Shown here piece by piece: positions 10,365 through 21,179 of a DNA stretch of 47,140 nt (its first letter is position 1; each line of letters opens with the position of its first letter). Made by a program: the position numbers and the translations under genes. This DNA is from Chara braunii. Lineage: Eukaryota; Streptophyta; Charophyceae; Charales; Characeae. The stretch lies in contig BFEA01000009.1 in NCBI GenBank assembly GCA_003427395.1, positions 3,422,096-3,469,235 of the forward strand. Direction: 5' to 3'. The notes under the pieces were generated by a model, which saw nothing but the letters and a program-made list of their open reading frames with translations, made no database searches and had not been told where the DNA came from.

Positions 10365-10378
10365 TTCCTGNCGGCCCG
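10365..10378 (-). promoter_or_regulatory. Candidate polypurine tract of element 1
   Basis: On the minus strand the bases next to the 3' LTR are purine-biased and end in CAGGAA, where the plus-strand DNA primer should lie. One N and several pyrimidines make the tract imperfect. The equivalent site of element 2 reads GGAAGGAA directly before its LTR, which supports the position. Confidence 0.45.
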
Positions 10379-10403
10379 AATTCGAGTTCCACCGCAGAAA
10401 TAC

Positions 10404-13400
10404 TTAAGACTTCAGTCCGCGTTCATAGCTAGCAACAATATCAGGAGCAGTATCCATCAGTTCCCGTCTGCTAANCCAACGGTCTTCAGAGGCATCTTGG
10501 AACTGGAATCTNACTTTATACTGCTTNTGAGGTCTGCCTCTTCCACCAGTAGAAAAGAATCCATGGTCAGTAATTTTCTCAACCACATAGCTGTCATTCA
10601 TAGAAGGAGGTATGGCAGATGGTCGGTGAGGAAATTCTGTTCCTTCTACACATAGAAGAAGTTTAGACGCGTGAAAGACGGGGTATGTCCGAAGATGAGG
10701 GGGAATGTCAATCCGGTATGATGGTCCATCAGCATCCCCTATCACCTTGAGAANTTCCCAGGGTCCTAGATAGACAGGCATCAGTTTTTGAGGAACATCC
10801 TCTTCTAGAGTGAATTCTTTGGACTTAACCCAGACCAAGTCACCAACTTGAAAAGTAGACGGGCGTCGNTGTNTGTTAGCTTGTTCAATCATGCGCTCTT
10901 GGGTTTTCCTCAGATTCTCCTTCACCTTTTTTATGTCTTCTTGAAACATAATGGCATATTCCTTTGTCCCTGGTGGAAGTCTAAGAAATTGATCCCTGGT
11001 TAAAACATCAATGGGACGCTTAGGCTTCCAGCCCTTGTGCAGTGCGTTAGGTGTGCGTCCCGTCGCGATATGCACACTATTGTTATATGCACCAACAATC
11101 TTGGGTAAGTTCTCATCCCAGTCTATTTGGTCAGGACGGACATACATTCTCAGAAGTTGTTGGACCATACGGTTCATTTGCTCAGACTGGCCATTCGTTT
11201 CAGGGTGTCTACGTGACGACATGGTGAGTCGTGTACCGTAGGCTTCCATCAATTTCTGTCAAGGCATGCTTGTGAATCTGACATCGTGGTCAGAGACGAT
11301 AGACATAGGGAACCCATATTCAGTTACCCATCGCATCTGAAATTTAACAATCACAAGCCCAGTCTTGGCTTCCGCGGGCAAGGGTATGAACATAGCATAT
11401 TTAGAGAAACGATCAACCACAACCATAACTTGACTATTGCCATTTCGGGACTTGGTGAGTTTCATAAAGTCAATGGATACAGACTCACCTGGCTCACTCG
11501 GTATAGGTAGTGGTCGGAGTAACCCCAAAGGTTTCTCAGTAGACGGTTTGTTTCTCTGACATACTTGGCATGTACGAACATATGTTAGCACATCCTCTTT
11601 CAAACTCTTCCATTCATAGTGCTCACGTACTTCAGCATACGTCTTCTTGAAACCAAAGTGTCCCTCTGTGTCATGACATTCCCCAATCATCATACTTTTA
11701 AGTTCTTCCTTGTGAGGAATGCATAATCTCTGTTCAGTTTGGTCCAACAAGAAGAGTAAGCCATCAGACAATCGGTAGTGAGGAAGTTGGGATGGATCCT
11801 TGGCTAGGATATCCATGATTGGTTTCCAGACAGGGTCAGTGGCATATCCAGCGCGAATCTGAGCTTTCACATCATTCCCAACATCCAGGTGAGAGACGAT
11901 AGCCCCAAAGAAGTCACTCCTCCTAGATAGTGCGTCTGCTACAACATTAGACTTACCTTTAATTGTTTTGAGTTTGAAATCAAAGGTGTCAATAAAAGCA
12001 GACCAACGCACCAACTTGTCAGACAATCGAGGTTGTGTCTTGATCCACTTTAGAGTCGAATGGTCCGAATACACAGTGAAGTGTCTGCCAAGGAGATAGT
12101 GTTTCCACGTTTATAGGGCACAGACTAATGCATATAACTCCCTTTCATAGGTGGAGTTGGCGACTTTGTCGCACGACAGTCGTTTAGACATAAACTCAAT
12201 AGGGCGGTAGCCCTTGCCGTCGTCTTGCTGTAAGACAGCGCCAACACCATACTGACTTGCGTCAGTCATAACAATGAAAGGAAGAGACGGGTCGGCAATC
12301 TTGAGGACAGGATAGTGAGTTAGAGCATATTTCAGCTTTCGGAAAGACAAATCACAATCCTTATCCCATAGCCAGACAGTACCTTTCTTAAACAACCTTC
12401 TCATTGGTGCAGCGATAACAGAAAAGTTCCTAACGAACTTCCTATAGTAACTCGCCAAACCAAGAAAAGATCGAAGGTCTGTCAGAGTCTTTGGCTGCGG
12501 CCAATCTCTGATTGCCGAGATCTTCTTTTCCTCAGGCCTCAATCCCTCCTCGTTCACTATATGTCCCAAGTATAGGACCTCAGACTTAGCGAATTCGGAT
12601 TTCTTTGGGTTGAGTTTGAAGTTACCCTCGCGTAACTTCCCGAGTACTAGACGTAGATGTTTCTGGTGATCGTCTAGTGTTTTACTATATACTAGAATAT
12701 CATCCAGATAGACGATGATGAAGTCGTCGAGCCATTGCCTGAACAACTCGTTCATGGACCTTTGGAAGGTCGCAGGTGCGTTCGTTAGACCAAATGGCAT
12801 CACGATGAACTCGTAATGACCATATCTCCTACGAAACGCGGTCTTATGCTGATCGGCCGGATCCACCTCGATCTGGTGGTACCCAGACTTAAGGTCGATT
12901 TTACTAAAGACCTTACAACCCTGCAACTGATCCAGGAGATCGTCGATCCTTGGCAAAGGTTCGGCGTTTTTTATGGTGACGGCATTCGACCCTCGGTAAT
13001 CGATGCAAAGGCGCAGCTCACCTTCCTTTTTGGGCACAAACAAGACAAGTGCGCCATAAGGAGAGGAGCTAGGGCGAATCCATCCCTTCTCCGTCAACTC
13101 AGACAATTGCTTCTTTAGTTCCTCAAGTTTCCTTGGAGACATGCGATAGATAGGGCCCTTGGGAACCTTGCTACCGGGCACGATCTTGATCGTGTGCTTG
13201 ATAGCACGCGAAGTGACCCCGGTAGGCTCAGACATAATATCGGCAAACTCCGTTAGGTGTGCATCTATGTCAGGAGGATGGGTAGTTGAAGACTCTCCTA
13301 CTTTCTTAACTAACAACATTACTACCTCATCCTCTAACTTCTTCTTTGCAACCATCGATCGGAATGCAGGGTAGCTCATGCAACAAAAAGACAAGACAGA

Positions 13401-14063
13401 GTCAGACCCTGACCGATGATACAACTTAATCGGTTGCAATGTAGATGATTCATCTTTGATCTTTACTTGTTTCAGTTTGAAATCAATCTTGGGATCAGCT
13501 TCCTCGTGCCAATCCATTCCCAAGATGATATCAAATGGCATGTTCTTCTCGATTAGGAAGGGAAGCTCATGCCAATTTTTTTTCCCATCCTTAGTACTGA
13601 ACTGACATCGAATACGATCGACGTACTGCGTTACCGTCATCATGCTTTTGTCAGCCAACATAGACGTGATTGGTCTAGCTAACGTTTGGATCTTCATGCC
13701 GAGGTGCAACTTGCGGATTGCACGTTCAGACATGTAAGATCGTGTGGACCCAGGGTCCAGCATCGCACCAACGTGTGTGCGATTGACAACCAAATCGGCA
13801 ATCAATAGTTCCTCCTTAGACTTGGCTTTCTTTGCCCACGAACTGCGTAACGCGGCTAGCTCGCTACCCAGCTCGTCAAGGGAGTCGTCCAGAGACAGAC
13901 ATAAGACAGGAGTGGGGATATCTGAACGACGGGCGGAAGGGTTTCCATCCTCTGCCACGGGAGTCGGAGTGTGGAAAGGGATCGTAGGCGCCTTGCGTGT
14001 GATCGCACTCTCCGACTCTATAGGAACAGATGTTATTCCTACTAGCTGCTCCCTTTTGAATTC
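10404..14063 (-). pseudogene. pol: Element 1 pol polyprotein (PR-RT-RH-IN-chromodomain), two stops
   Basis: One continuous minus-strand frame of about 1,220 codons opens at 14063, overlapping the gag end. Counted from 13958: aspartic protease DPGST at residues 68-72, reverse transcriptase about 265-440 with [13 protein letters not shown] and YLDD at 417-420, RNase H with TDAS at 565-568 and ERELYAL near 607, and YSDHST. Integrase follows with an HHCC finger (CHDTEGHFG ... CQVCQ) and the D,D,E residues in SIDFM, SDHDVRF and PETNGQSEQ. The end is a chromodomain-like segment (VVEKITDHG ... EDRW ... APDIVASYERGL). TAA at 12111-12113 and TGA at 11259-11261 interrupt it. The TGA sits where related elements have Trp, so TGG to TGA is likely. 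Catalytic residues are intact. Confidence 0.93.
14042..14063 (-). promoter_or_regulatory. gag-pol overlap of element 1, candidate -1 frameshift site
   Basis: The gag stop TAG (14042-14044) and the upstream stop that opens the pol frame (14064-14066) leave a 22-nt overlap with pol at -1. The overlap contains A AAA GGG in gag phase, which permits -1 re-pairing of the lysine codon but is not a canonical eukaryotic slippery heptamer. Whether pol is made by frameshifting cannot be told from sequence. Confidence 0.35.
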
Positions 14064-15979
14064 CTAATCAACGGACAAAAGGCAATGACATGCCCCGCAG
14101 TGCCACATTTGAGGCACTGCGCATTATCCATTCTATCTTGCCACACCTCCCGGGTTAGTCCCATCTTCAGCCACGGTTTGTCGGCCGCAATCCCAGGATG
14201 GTATGGGAAGGAGCGTGGTCTTCCCTTCGGTCGAGTGTTCGATGACGGTCCTCCCTTGTTGACCGTCGCAGCGGTNATCTCCCCCTTTCCGGAGTCACTG
14301 TTGCTCTCACCACCACCCTCGGACTCCAATGGCCATTTCTCCATTGTATCGTCGTCGAATACGACGAGGGTGTGGTCTTGGCGCTTTTGACGNCATATGA
14401 CCCACTTGCCGTAGCCTCCTCGACCGCCTCCTCCTCCATTCTTTACGGCAGCAGCATAGGAACCTTTGACTTGCGAAGTCATTTGTTCCCGCTGCAATGC
14501 AAGGTCGCGGAACTGGTGGTAGGTATACTTACCTGACTTGGCCTCGGCGACCAAGTGCCCTCGTATCGGTTCGGGCAACGCGCGGGAGTAGATATAAAGG
14601 ACCTGAGAGTCCTGCAGGTTAAGACCAGGAACCTGCAGCAGGCGGTCCACCTCACGAGACAATGACTCAACGGAAGACCAGGACTTCTGTCCTATCGAGG
14701 TGAGTTGGTCGAAGGCCTTATCGGCCGTGGTCTTGTCCAAGAAGCGGTCCTTGACCTTTGCAAGGAACTGCTTCAAAGTCATAGTCTTCGCCCACTCACC
14801 TATATCGTCAAACCCTGCGGCATTCGCCTCCGCCAGAACCCACTGCTTCACTTCACCACCCATACAAGAAGTGGTGAACGCAACTTGCGACTCTTCTTCT
14901 ACCGGTGCAGTCCCAACATAGGTCTGGATCTCTGCGATCCAAAGTGGAAGGCTTTCTTCTTTCTTATTAGAAAAAGTGAAAGGTAATTTCATCTTTACTT
15001 TTTCTTTTTTCTTTGGCTTTGTCGGATCTGCGGGTTTGGCATTGTTCTTAGGACGGGGAGTGGGACCGTTGGGACCACCATTCCCGTTTCCATTCCCGTC
15101 TCCATTTCCGTTTCCATCACCATTCCTGTTGGGTTTCTTTTCCGGTTTCTCTTCCGGTTTCTTCTCGGTTTCTTTTATCGTTTCCTTTTTCGTTGTGTCG
15201 CTGTTTTTCATTCCACCAATAAGCAACTTCTCGGGCTTGACGTCCGATCTTCTTTCTTTATCTTCATCATTTTTAAGCATAGGGGTTTTCCCCTTGACAA
15301 TGCTAGTAATGACATGAAGGCCAACAACGAATTCATCCATTCTAGATTGCTGTTGGTCTAGCTTTTCTTCAAGAAAAGCCAAATACGTCAATATTTGTCC
15401 GAGCATCTAAGCAACATCTTTTTCATCTAAGGAAACGTGCTGCTGAACTCTACCCATTCTCTACTGCAACCTAGTTTCCTGTTCTTTTCTTTGCAACAGC
15501 TCTTCCCGCTTCCTTTCTTCTTTTGCGAGTGTCTCTTTCAACTGTTGTATGTTCTCTTCAATACTTTCTATCTTTACTTCTGGCACGGTATCTTTCCGTT
15601 GGGCAATCTCTTCCAACTGCTGGATGGTGAACTGGTCCAGTATCTCACGACACTGGGCAATGACTTTATGGATCTCTGTTGCTGCCGCCACTATCACTAC
15701 ACTCGTGGTAGCTTTGGCCAAGCGATCAGAGATCACTTCAAGGTCAAACTTACCACGGATGTGTTCTCTTGCGGCCGGGACAGCGAATTCCATGTCCACC
15801 AGCAGCTGGGAGAGAAGTTCTCCCAATTCACCTCTTCGTGCCTCGATCTGGGCACGTGTACGCGGTTCCATCGAAGAGCTACCTGCTCCCACCGCATAAG
15901 GCACGTGCCCAAGGCCGAACAGATGAGGCACCCACCTGGTCAGCAGAGACTGACGCATATGTTGAACAATCGGTGTCAT
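14042..15979 (-). pseudogene. gag: Element 1 gag, two in-frame stops
   Basis: This encodes the structural protein that forms the virus-like particle and binds the RNA. The first ATG of the frame is at 15979. The N-terminal third is a helical, probably coiled-coil region rich in Glu, Lys and Gln. A Lys/Pro-rich and then Asn-Gly-Asp repeat linker (about 15060-15200) precedes the capsid-like part (LPLWIAEIQTYVG, FLDKTTADKAFDQL, ALPEPIRGHLV). The C-terminus has a zinc knuckle CLKCGTAGHVIAFC of the form CX2CX4HX4C. TAG codons at 15461-15463 and 15407-15409 lie in the same frame, so the gene was once one ORF of about 645 codons. The end overlaps pol by 22 nt with pol in the -1 frame. Confidence 0.88.
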
Positions 15980-17047
15980 GATTAACGTCAACAGGAAACT
16001 TAACAGGCCAATCCTTTCTCAATAAAAGAAAACAGACAATATTATTGATAACTGGCCAGCAACTCAATATCGGTACAGCAAAGAATTCACAAGAAAATAA
16101 ATAAATAAAAATAATTTATTATTTTCTTGATTGATATGCTGTTCTGATTTGTTTTTCTCTCTTATTCGTGTGACGTCTNNNNNNNNNNNNNNNNNNNNNN
16201 NNNNNNNNNNNNNNNNNNNNNNNNNNNNNNNNNNNNNNNNNNNNNNNNNNNNNNNNNNNNNNNNNNNNNNNNNNNNNNNNNNNNNNNNNNNNNNNNNNNN
16301 NNNNNNNNNNNNNNNNNNNNNNNNNNNNNNNNNNNNNNNNNNNNNNNNNNNNNNNNNNNNNNNNNNNNNNNNNNNNNNNNNNNNNNNNNNNNNNNNNNNN
16401 NNNNNNNNNNNNNNNNNNNNNNNNNNNNNNNNNNNNNNNNNNNNNNNNNNNNNNNNNNNNNNNNNNNNNNNNNNNNNNNNNNNNNNNNNNNNNNNNNNNN
16501 NNNNNNNNNNNNNNNNNNNNNNNNNNNNNNNNNNNNNNNNNNNNNNNNNNNNNNNNNNNNNNNNNNNNNNNNNNNNNNNNNNNNNNNNNNNNNNNNNNNN
16601 NNNNNNNNNNNNNNNNNNNNNNNNNNNNNNNNNNNNNNNNNNNNNNNNNNNNNNNNNNNNNNNNNNNNNNNNNNNNNNNNNNNNNNNNNNNNNNNNNNTC
16701 TGGCTGGCGAGATAGCAATGCGGCAACTCTATATTGTCGGCGAGACATCATCAGCGCATGAGTAGAAGTTCCCTGCTCCAATCTTCAATGAACGTGGATG
16801 TGCCACGTCAGCAATCAATCATCATTGGCAGATAATCTGCCCGTCATCACCATGCCCGTCGCGCACGTCGTCGGGCTCAATGTCTAGACAGCGTGTTGAA
16901 AAACACGCGCGACAAAAATGTCACGAAAGAGAGAGTATCCCGTCACTTATTTACCTGGCGCGCGCGACCTTGGAGAGAAACTGGCGCATCGTAATCATAG
17001 CGCGTCAGAACAACGCGTGCGCCGTGAAGACAATGTCGGAAGTGAAT
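15980..17047 (-). other. Element 1 leader, with assembly gap
   Basis: The untranslated leader between the primer site and gag. It contains 520 N (16179-16698), so any small ORF there is unseen. The visible part holds one GTGCCACGTCAG block (about 16799-16810) resembling the CACGT motifs of the LTR. Confidence 0.6.
16179..16698. other. Assembly gap (520 N)
   Basis: A run of 520 N inside the leader of element 1. The true length may differ, since scaffold gaps are estimates. Confidence 0.99.
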
Positions 17048-17059
17048 GCTCTGATACCA
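17048..17059 (-). promoter_or_regulatory. Primer binding site for initiator tRNA-Met
   Basis: On the minus strand, three bases after the 5' LTR end, the sequence TGGTATCAGAGC complements the 3' end of plant initiator tRNA-Met, the commonest primer of plant LTR retrotransposons. It fixes the 5' LTR at 17063-18072 and the direction of element 1. Confidence 0.95.
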
Positions 17060-17062
17060 AAC

Positions 17063-18072
17063 TGCAATGTGCCCAGTCGTGATAATCAGTCGTCACTCGC
17101 AAAGACAAAATAGATGAATGCTGCTGATAAATCATAATAATATCCCAAAATGAGAGAGAATGCATACACAGACGAGAGAGGGAGGAGGGAGAAGAGACTT
17201 TGAGAGGGTGGAAGAGTCTCCTCCCTACAGCCCACTTCCTCTTCGGGCACTTCCTCCTCCTAACCGCATAGTCGTGTCTCAATCAAAGATCCGGATATCC
17301 AAGACAATGTAGACCAATAGTGACACGTGGCACCAGCAGACCATTCATCAAGCAGCAACGTGACGACGAGGTTGAAGATACCAGGTACGTATCACGACCC
17401 AAACCACAGTCCTGGATCCTTCTTCCCAATACTTGTCAAGCAGAACAGCAATATAGGCGCCCAGCGCCTTCTATCTCAGCAGCAATACTACGTGGCAGCA
17501 GCCACGAAGATAACACGTGGCATCTGCCACGTCGATAACCCCTCAGACAGTAGTGCGCCAGCCAGCATGCTGGTCGCACAGCATACTCAAGCCACGAACC
17601 AGCGACGAGCGCCGGTCGTCGAGTTCTCCGCAGCGTCTTGCCAGCAAGACAGCATAGAGCCGGCATTGACGCGAGAGCGTCGAGTCCCCATAGACTCCAG
17701 ACGAGAGTCTAGATGTCAAAGCCAGGAAATCAGCCCAATATGTTGTGTTGACGGCGGGGTCTGGGCCCTAGTCCTCAAGTTAGACATGGCCGAGATCGAT
17801 TGTCGTCGACGGCCTGGATTGGGTTGAAACTGTATCCTCCTTGGTCCACCGTTCTGACTGGGTACCTGCACTCATACAAGTCGATGCACACGACCAAGGG
17901 CCTGGGCGAGGGTCCTGGACCTACAGTTCACTTTGACCTTTGAATTTCTTGTTGTGCGTGGTCACACAGTCACCCGCAGCGGCCTGAGGCCGAGCAGCGC
18001 GTGGTTGCACTGCTCGCTGGGCCTGGGCTTGGGTTACAGTGCCCAGGCCGCTGCTGAACGCGGTTTACTGCA
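17063..18072 (-). repeat. Element 1 5' LTR
   Basis: A 1,010-bp LTR bounded by TGCA on both sides and followed on the plus strand by the second GTATC target duplication. It is nearly identical to 9344-10364; differences include short deletions near 17145 and 17185 and scattered C/T changes. Transcription of element 1 should start within it, toward lower coordinates. I could not place a convincing TATA box. Confidence 0.95.
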
Positions 18073-18077
18073 GTATC

Positions 18078-18903
18078 GATCAATGACCACATAGATAGTA
18101 GCCCCTCGATTCCCTCTCCTTCTCCGGGCCTCCCCTCGCCTCCACGCGAGCAAACAGTGTCCAAGAAACGAGCCTGACAGGGCCTGATCACATCAGAGTG
18201 CCACGTGGCACAGTTCTCCCGTGAAGACGTTACAGCAGCACACAGTATCGACATCAGCAACAGCTAAGTATCCCCTCTCTCTCTCTATCCATCCACAGAT
18301 CCCGATCTCCCTCCTTGTCGCGTCCAACTCAGCAAGAAGACAGTGTGGTGAATGCCACGTCAGCAATGTAGACAGCGTGGCATGCGCCACGTCAACATGC
18401 CAGAAGACAGCTGGTGCCAAAGCAAAAAGGCGCCAGCACACGTGTAGCAGTCTCGCGTCGTCGTTGCATAGTGCCAACGTCCAGCCAGTGTCAAGTCAGC
18501 ACGGCAAGACTGAATGTTGATTCCCGAAGGCAGCATCAATAAGTAGTGTTGACGAGAGTGACCTGCCTCTGGGGCCTCACTCACGGAGGCTCTGATTGAC
18601 TCACAGCCAACGACCTGGATCCGTACAGTTGCAGACTTCCACTTGGTCTGAATGTTGTCTGGATACCTGCGTACAAACAAGTGTGTGTGTCTGACCAGCG
18701 GCCTAGGCTGGGTCCATGCGGACTTTGACTGGAGGGCCTTGTATAGTTGACTTTGGTCAACTGTCGGGCGCAGGGTTGTTGAGCCACGTCTCAGGCCCTG
18801 GTTTCTCACCCCCCTGTTGGGCACAGGGCCGAAAGACCTTTTTCTTTGGCCTGCGGGGGTGGCCCTCAGATTACAACGAGGCATATTGGAGCAGGTTATT
18901 GCA
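18078..18903 (-). mobile_element. Element 2 LTR, inner piece
   Basis: This continues the LTR interrupted by element 1 (first piece 9254-9343), giving about 916 bp in all. It ends TTATTGCA at 18903, followed on the minus-strand side by the purine block GGAAGGAA that primes plus-strand synthesis. A perfect palindrome GTGCCACGTGGCAC lies at 18198-18211, as in the element 1 LTR, and further GCCACGTC blocks lie near 18354-18395. Confidence 0.82.
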
Positions 18904-18949
18904 TTCCTTCCAGCCTAATTTTTGAGTTCCATCGCACAAATACATTAAC

Positions 18950-20850
18950 TTTTTTTTAAACCACGTTCATATGCAGCAATAATGTCAGGAGCAGTAGGTA
19001 ATAGTTACTTTTTGCTAAACCATCTAGCTTCAAATGGAGGTTGAGACTTAAACTTTACCTGCAACTGCTTCTACGGTGTTCCTTTGCCACCTGTAGAGAA
19101 ATACTCATGTTCTAACATCTTCTCAACTTCATAGCCACCATCCATCGGGGGAGGAAACATAGATGGCCTGTTGGGAAAGTCATGTCCCTCTACATATGGC
19201 AGGAGTTTGGACGCGTGAAACACATGATAGGTCTTGAGGTGTGGGGGTACATCAATTCTATACGAGGGTCCATCTGCATCCCCAATCACCTTCAGAACTT
19301 CCCAGGGTCCGTAATAGACAGGCAGCAGTTTCTGAGGCTGGCAAGGGAATGAACACAACATATTTTGAGAATCGATCCACAATGACCATTACCTGACTGT
19401 TGCCATTCCGGCTATTAGTGAGACTCATGAAGTCAATTGAAATAGACTCACCTGGCTCACTTGGAATAGGTAGTGGTCTCAATAGTCCAACCGGATTCTT
19501 ATATGAGGGCTTATTCCTCTATCAAACAAGATAAGTCCACATATAGGTTAGCACATCCTCATTCATTTCTTTCCATTCAAAGCGTTCTCTAACATTTGCA
19601 TACGTCTTCTTGAAACCGAAGTGTCCTTCCGTGGCATGACATTCTCCAATAATCATACTCTTGAAGGTTCTTTATGGGGAATGCATAGTCTTTCTTCAGT
19701 CTTATCAACAAAGAAGAGTAAGTCATCAATCATTCGATATTCAGGGAAGCGTTCAGAGTCTCTCTGTAGGATCTCAATGATAGGACTCCATATCGGATCA
19801 TCCACATAACCCTTACGGATTTGCTCTTTCAAGTCATTCCCAATATCGAGATATGAGGCAATCGTTCCAAAGAAATCAGCACGCCTGGACAAAGCATCCA
19901 CAACCACATTAGACTTTTCTTTGATGGTTTTTAGTTCAAAGTCAAAAGTGTCAATGAAAGCGGACCATCTAACTAACTTGTCAGAGAGTCGAGGTTGGGT
20001 TTTGATCCACTTCAGGGTAGAGTGGTTTGAATAGACAGTGATATGTCTCCCTAGCAAGTACTGCTTCCATGTGTCCAGTTCAGCGACCAAGGCATGCAAT
20101 TCCCTTTCGTAAGTGGAGTTGGCCGTTTCTCAGCCGGGCGCCTTTTAGACATAAACGCAATGGGTCTATATCCCTTACCGTCATACTGTTGTAGCACAAC
20201 CCTAATTCCATACTAACTTGTGTCAGTGGTGGCGCTGAAAGGGAGAGAAGGATCAACAATCTTCATGACAGGATAGTGAGTTAGTACATGTTTCAACTTT
20301 TTGAACGAGGATTTACAATCTTTGTCCCATAACCAAGGTTTTTCCTTCTTCAGAAGTCTTCTCATAGGCGCAATTATCAAGGAGAAATTCCTTACAAACT
20401 TTCTATAGTAACTAGCAAGTCCTAGAAAAATATATGAGTTCAGTAAGAGTCTTGGGTCTGGGTCAATCTCGAATTATTGTATTTTTTTTCTCTTCATGCC
20501 TTAGTCCTTCTTCGTTTACTAATTGCCCTAAGTACAATACCTCAGGCTTAGCAAACTTTGACCTCTTAGGATTCAATTTAAAGTTACCTGCGCACAACTT
20601 CTGAAGTACCATTCATAAGTGTTTCTCATGGTCCTCCAGTGTCTTACTGTACATGAGGATGTCCTCGAGATACAACACTACAAATTGGTCCAACCATTGC
20701 CTAAATCTAACTAATCAAAATAAAAATAATATCATTTGACTGGGTATGTTCACAGCATGGGATCTAACACGAACTGATCACCTGGAATCTACCCTGTTCC
20801 CTAATCCCCACTTGATTGTCACTTGACATCAGCGTTCCTGAGCAATCCGG
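18950..20850 (-). pseudogene. Element 2 pol remnant (RT, RNase H, truncated IN, chromodomain)
   Basis: A degraded relative of element 1 pol. From high to low coordinates: an RT end with RQWLDQ and YLED in place of YLDD (Glu codon at 20664-20666), RNase H with TDTS, stop, YG where element 1 has TDASQYG, then GKGYRPIAFMSKR and the ALVAELDTWKQYLLGRH block. The IN finger and the start of its core follow (SISIDFMSL, FSKYVVFIPLPA). The sequence then jumps to QKLLPVYYGPWEV, so about 0.58 kb of integrase core is deleted relative to element 1 (junction near 19335-19345). The chromodomain end (APDIIAAYERGL) is present with two stops. Homology fades between 20710 and 20850. Gag is missing. Confidence 0.85.
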
Positions 20851-21179
20851 TAGCATGCGTGACTAAAGGTGTGCACACGGCCCACCCCTGTGCCCCGAGT
20901 AGTTGTCGAGCTGGCCAGCCTTGCACGTATATTTACCCTCGGTGTGCCGCGAGCCTTACATCACTGGCTGATCAAGAGGCATTTTAATGTCCGCCCCCAA
21001 GTGACATCAGGAATTATTTTCCGTTGCAACAGGATGACGATCACAGCGAGTGATATCCCCTACCCGTGTTTATTTATAGACGTCGGGTTCTCGTCTTTCC
21101 CGTAGGGCTGGCCTGCCCAACAATACCCATGTATGAGCGCAGCAAGCAGACAAGGACAAAGCAGCAAAGCATGCGTGCT
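20851..21179. other. Unassigned interval between element 2 and inverted gag
   Basis: No gene or repeat family recognised. A TATA-like TATTTATAG near 21068-21077 and a mixed-composition flank could belong to an LTR, but no matching partner was found in this window. Confidence 0.3.

Larger units (their letters stand above)
9344..18072 (-). mobile_element. Element 1: near-complete Ty3/gypsy chromovirus
   Basis: An LTR retrotransposon of 8.7 kb on the minus strand. It has two LTRs (9344-10364 and 17063-18072) that begin and end with TGCA, a 5-bp target duplication GTATC on both sides, a tRNA-iMet primer site at 17048-17059, gag (15979-14042) and pol in the order protease, reverse transcriptase, RNase H, integrase, chromodomain. 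This order defines Ty3/gypsy, and the chromodomain places it with chromoviruses. By eye the LTRs differ at roughly twenty positions, mostly transitions, so the insertion is fairly young. Four in-frame stops and a gap of 520 N in the leader remain. It landed inside the LTR of element 2. Confidence 0.95.

Noticed and set aside
16064-16781. Three frames of about 200 codons over the gap
   Set aside because: They consist almost entirely of unknown residues from the run of N.
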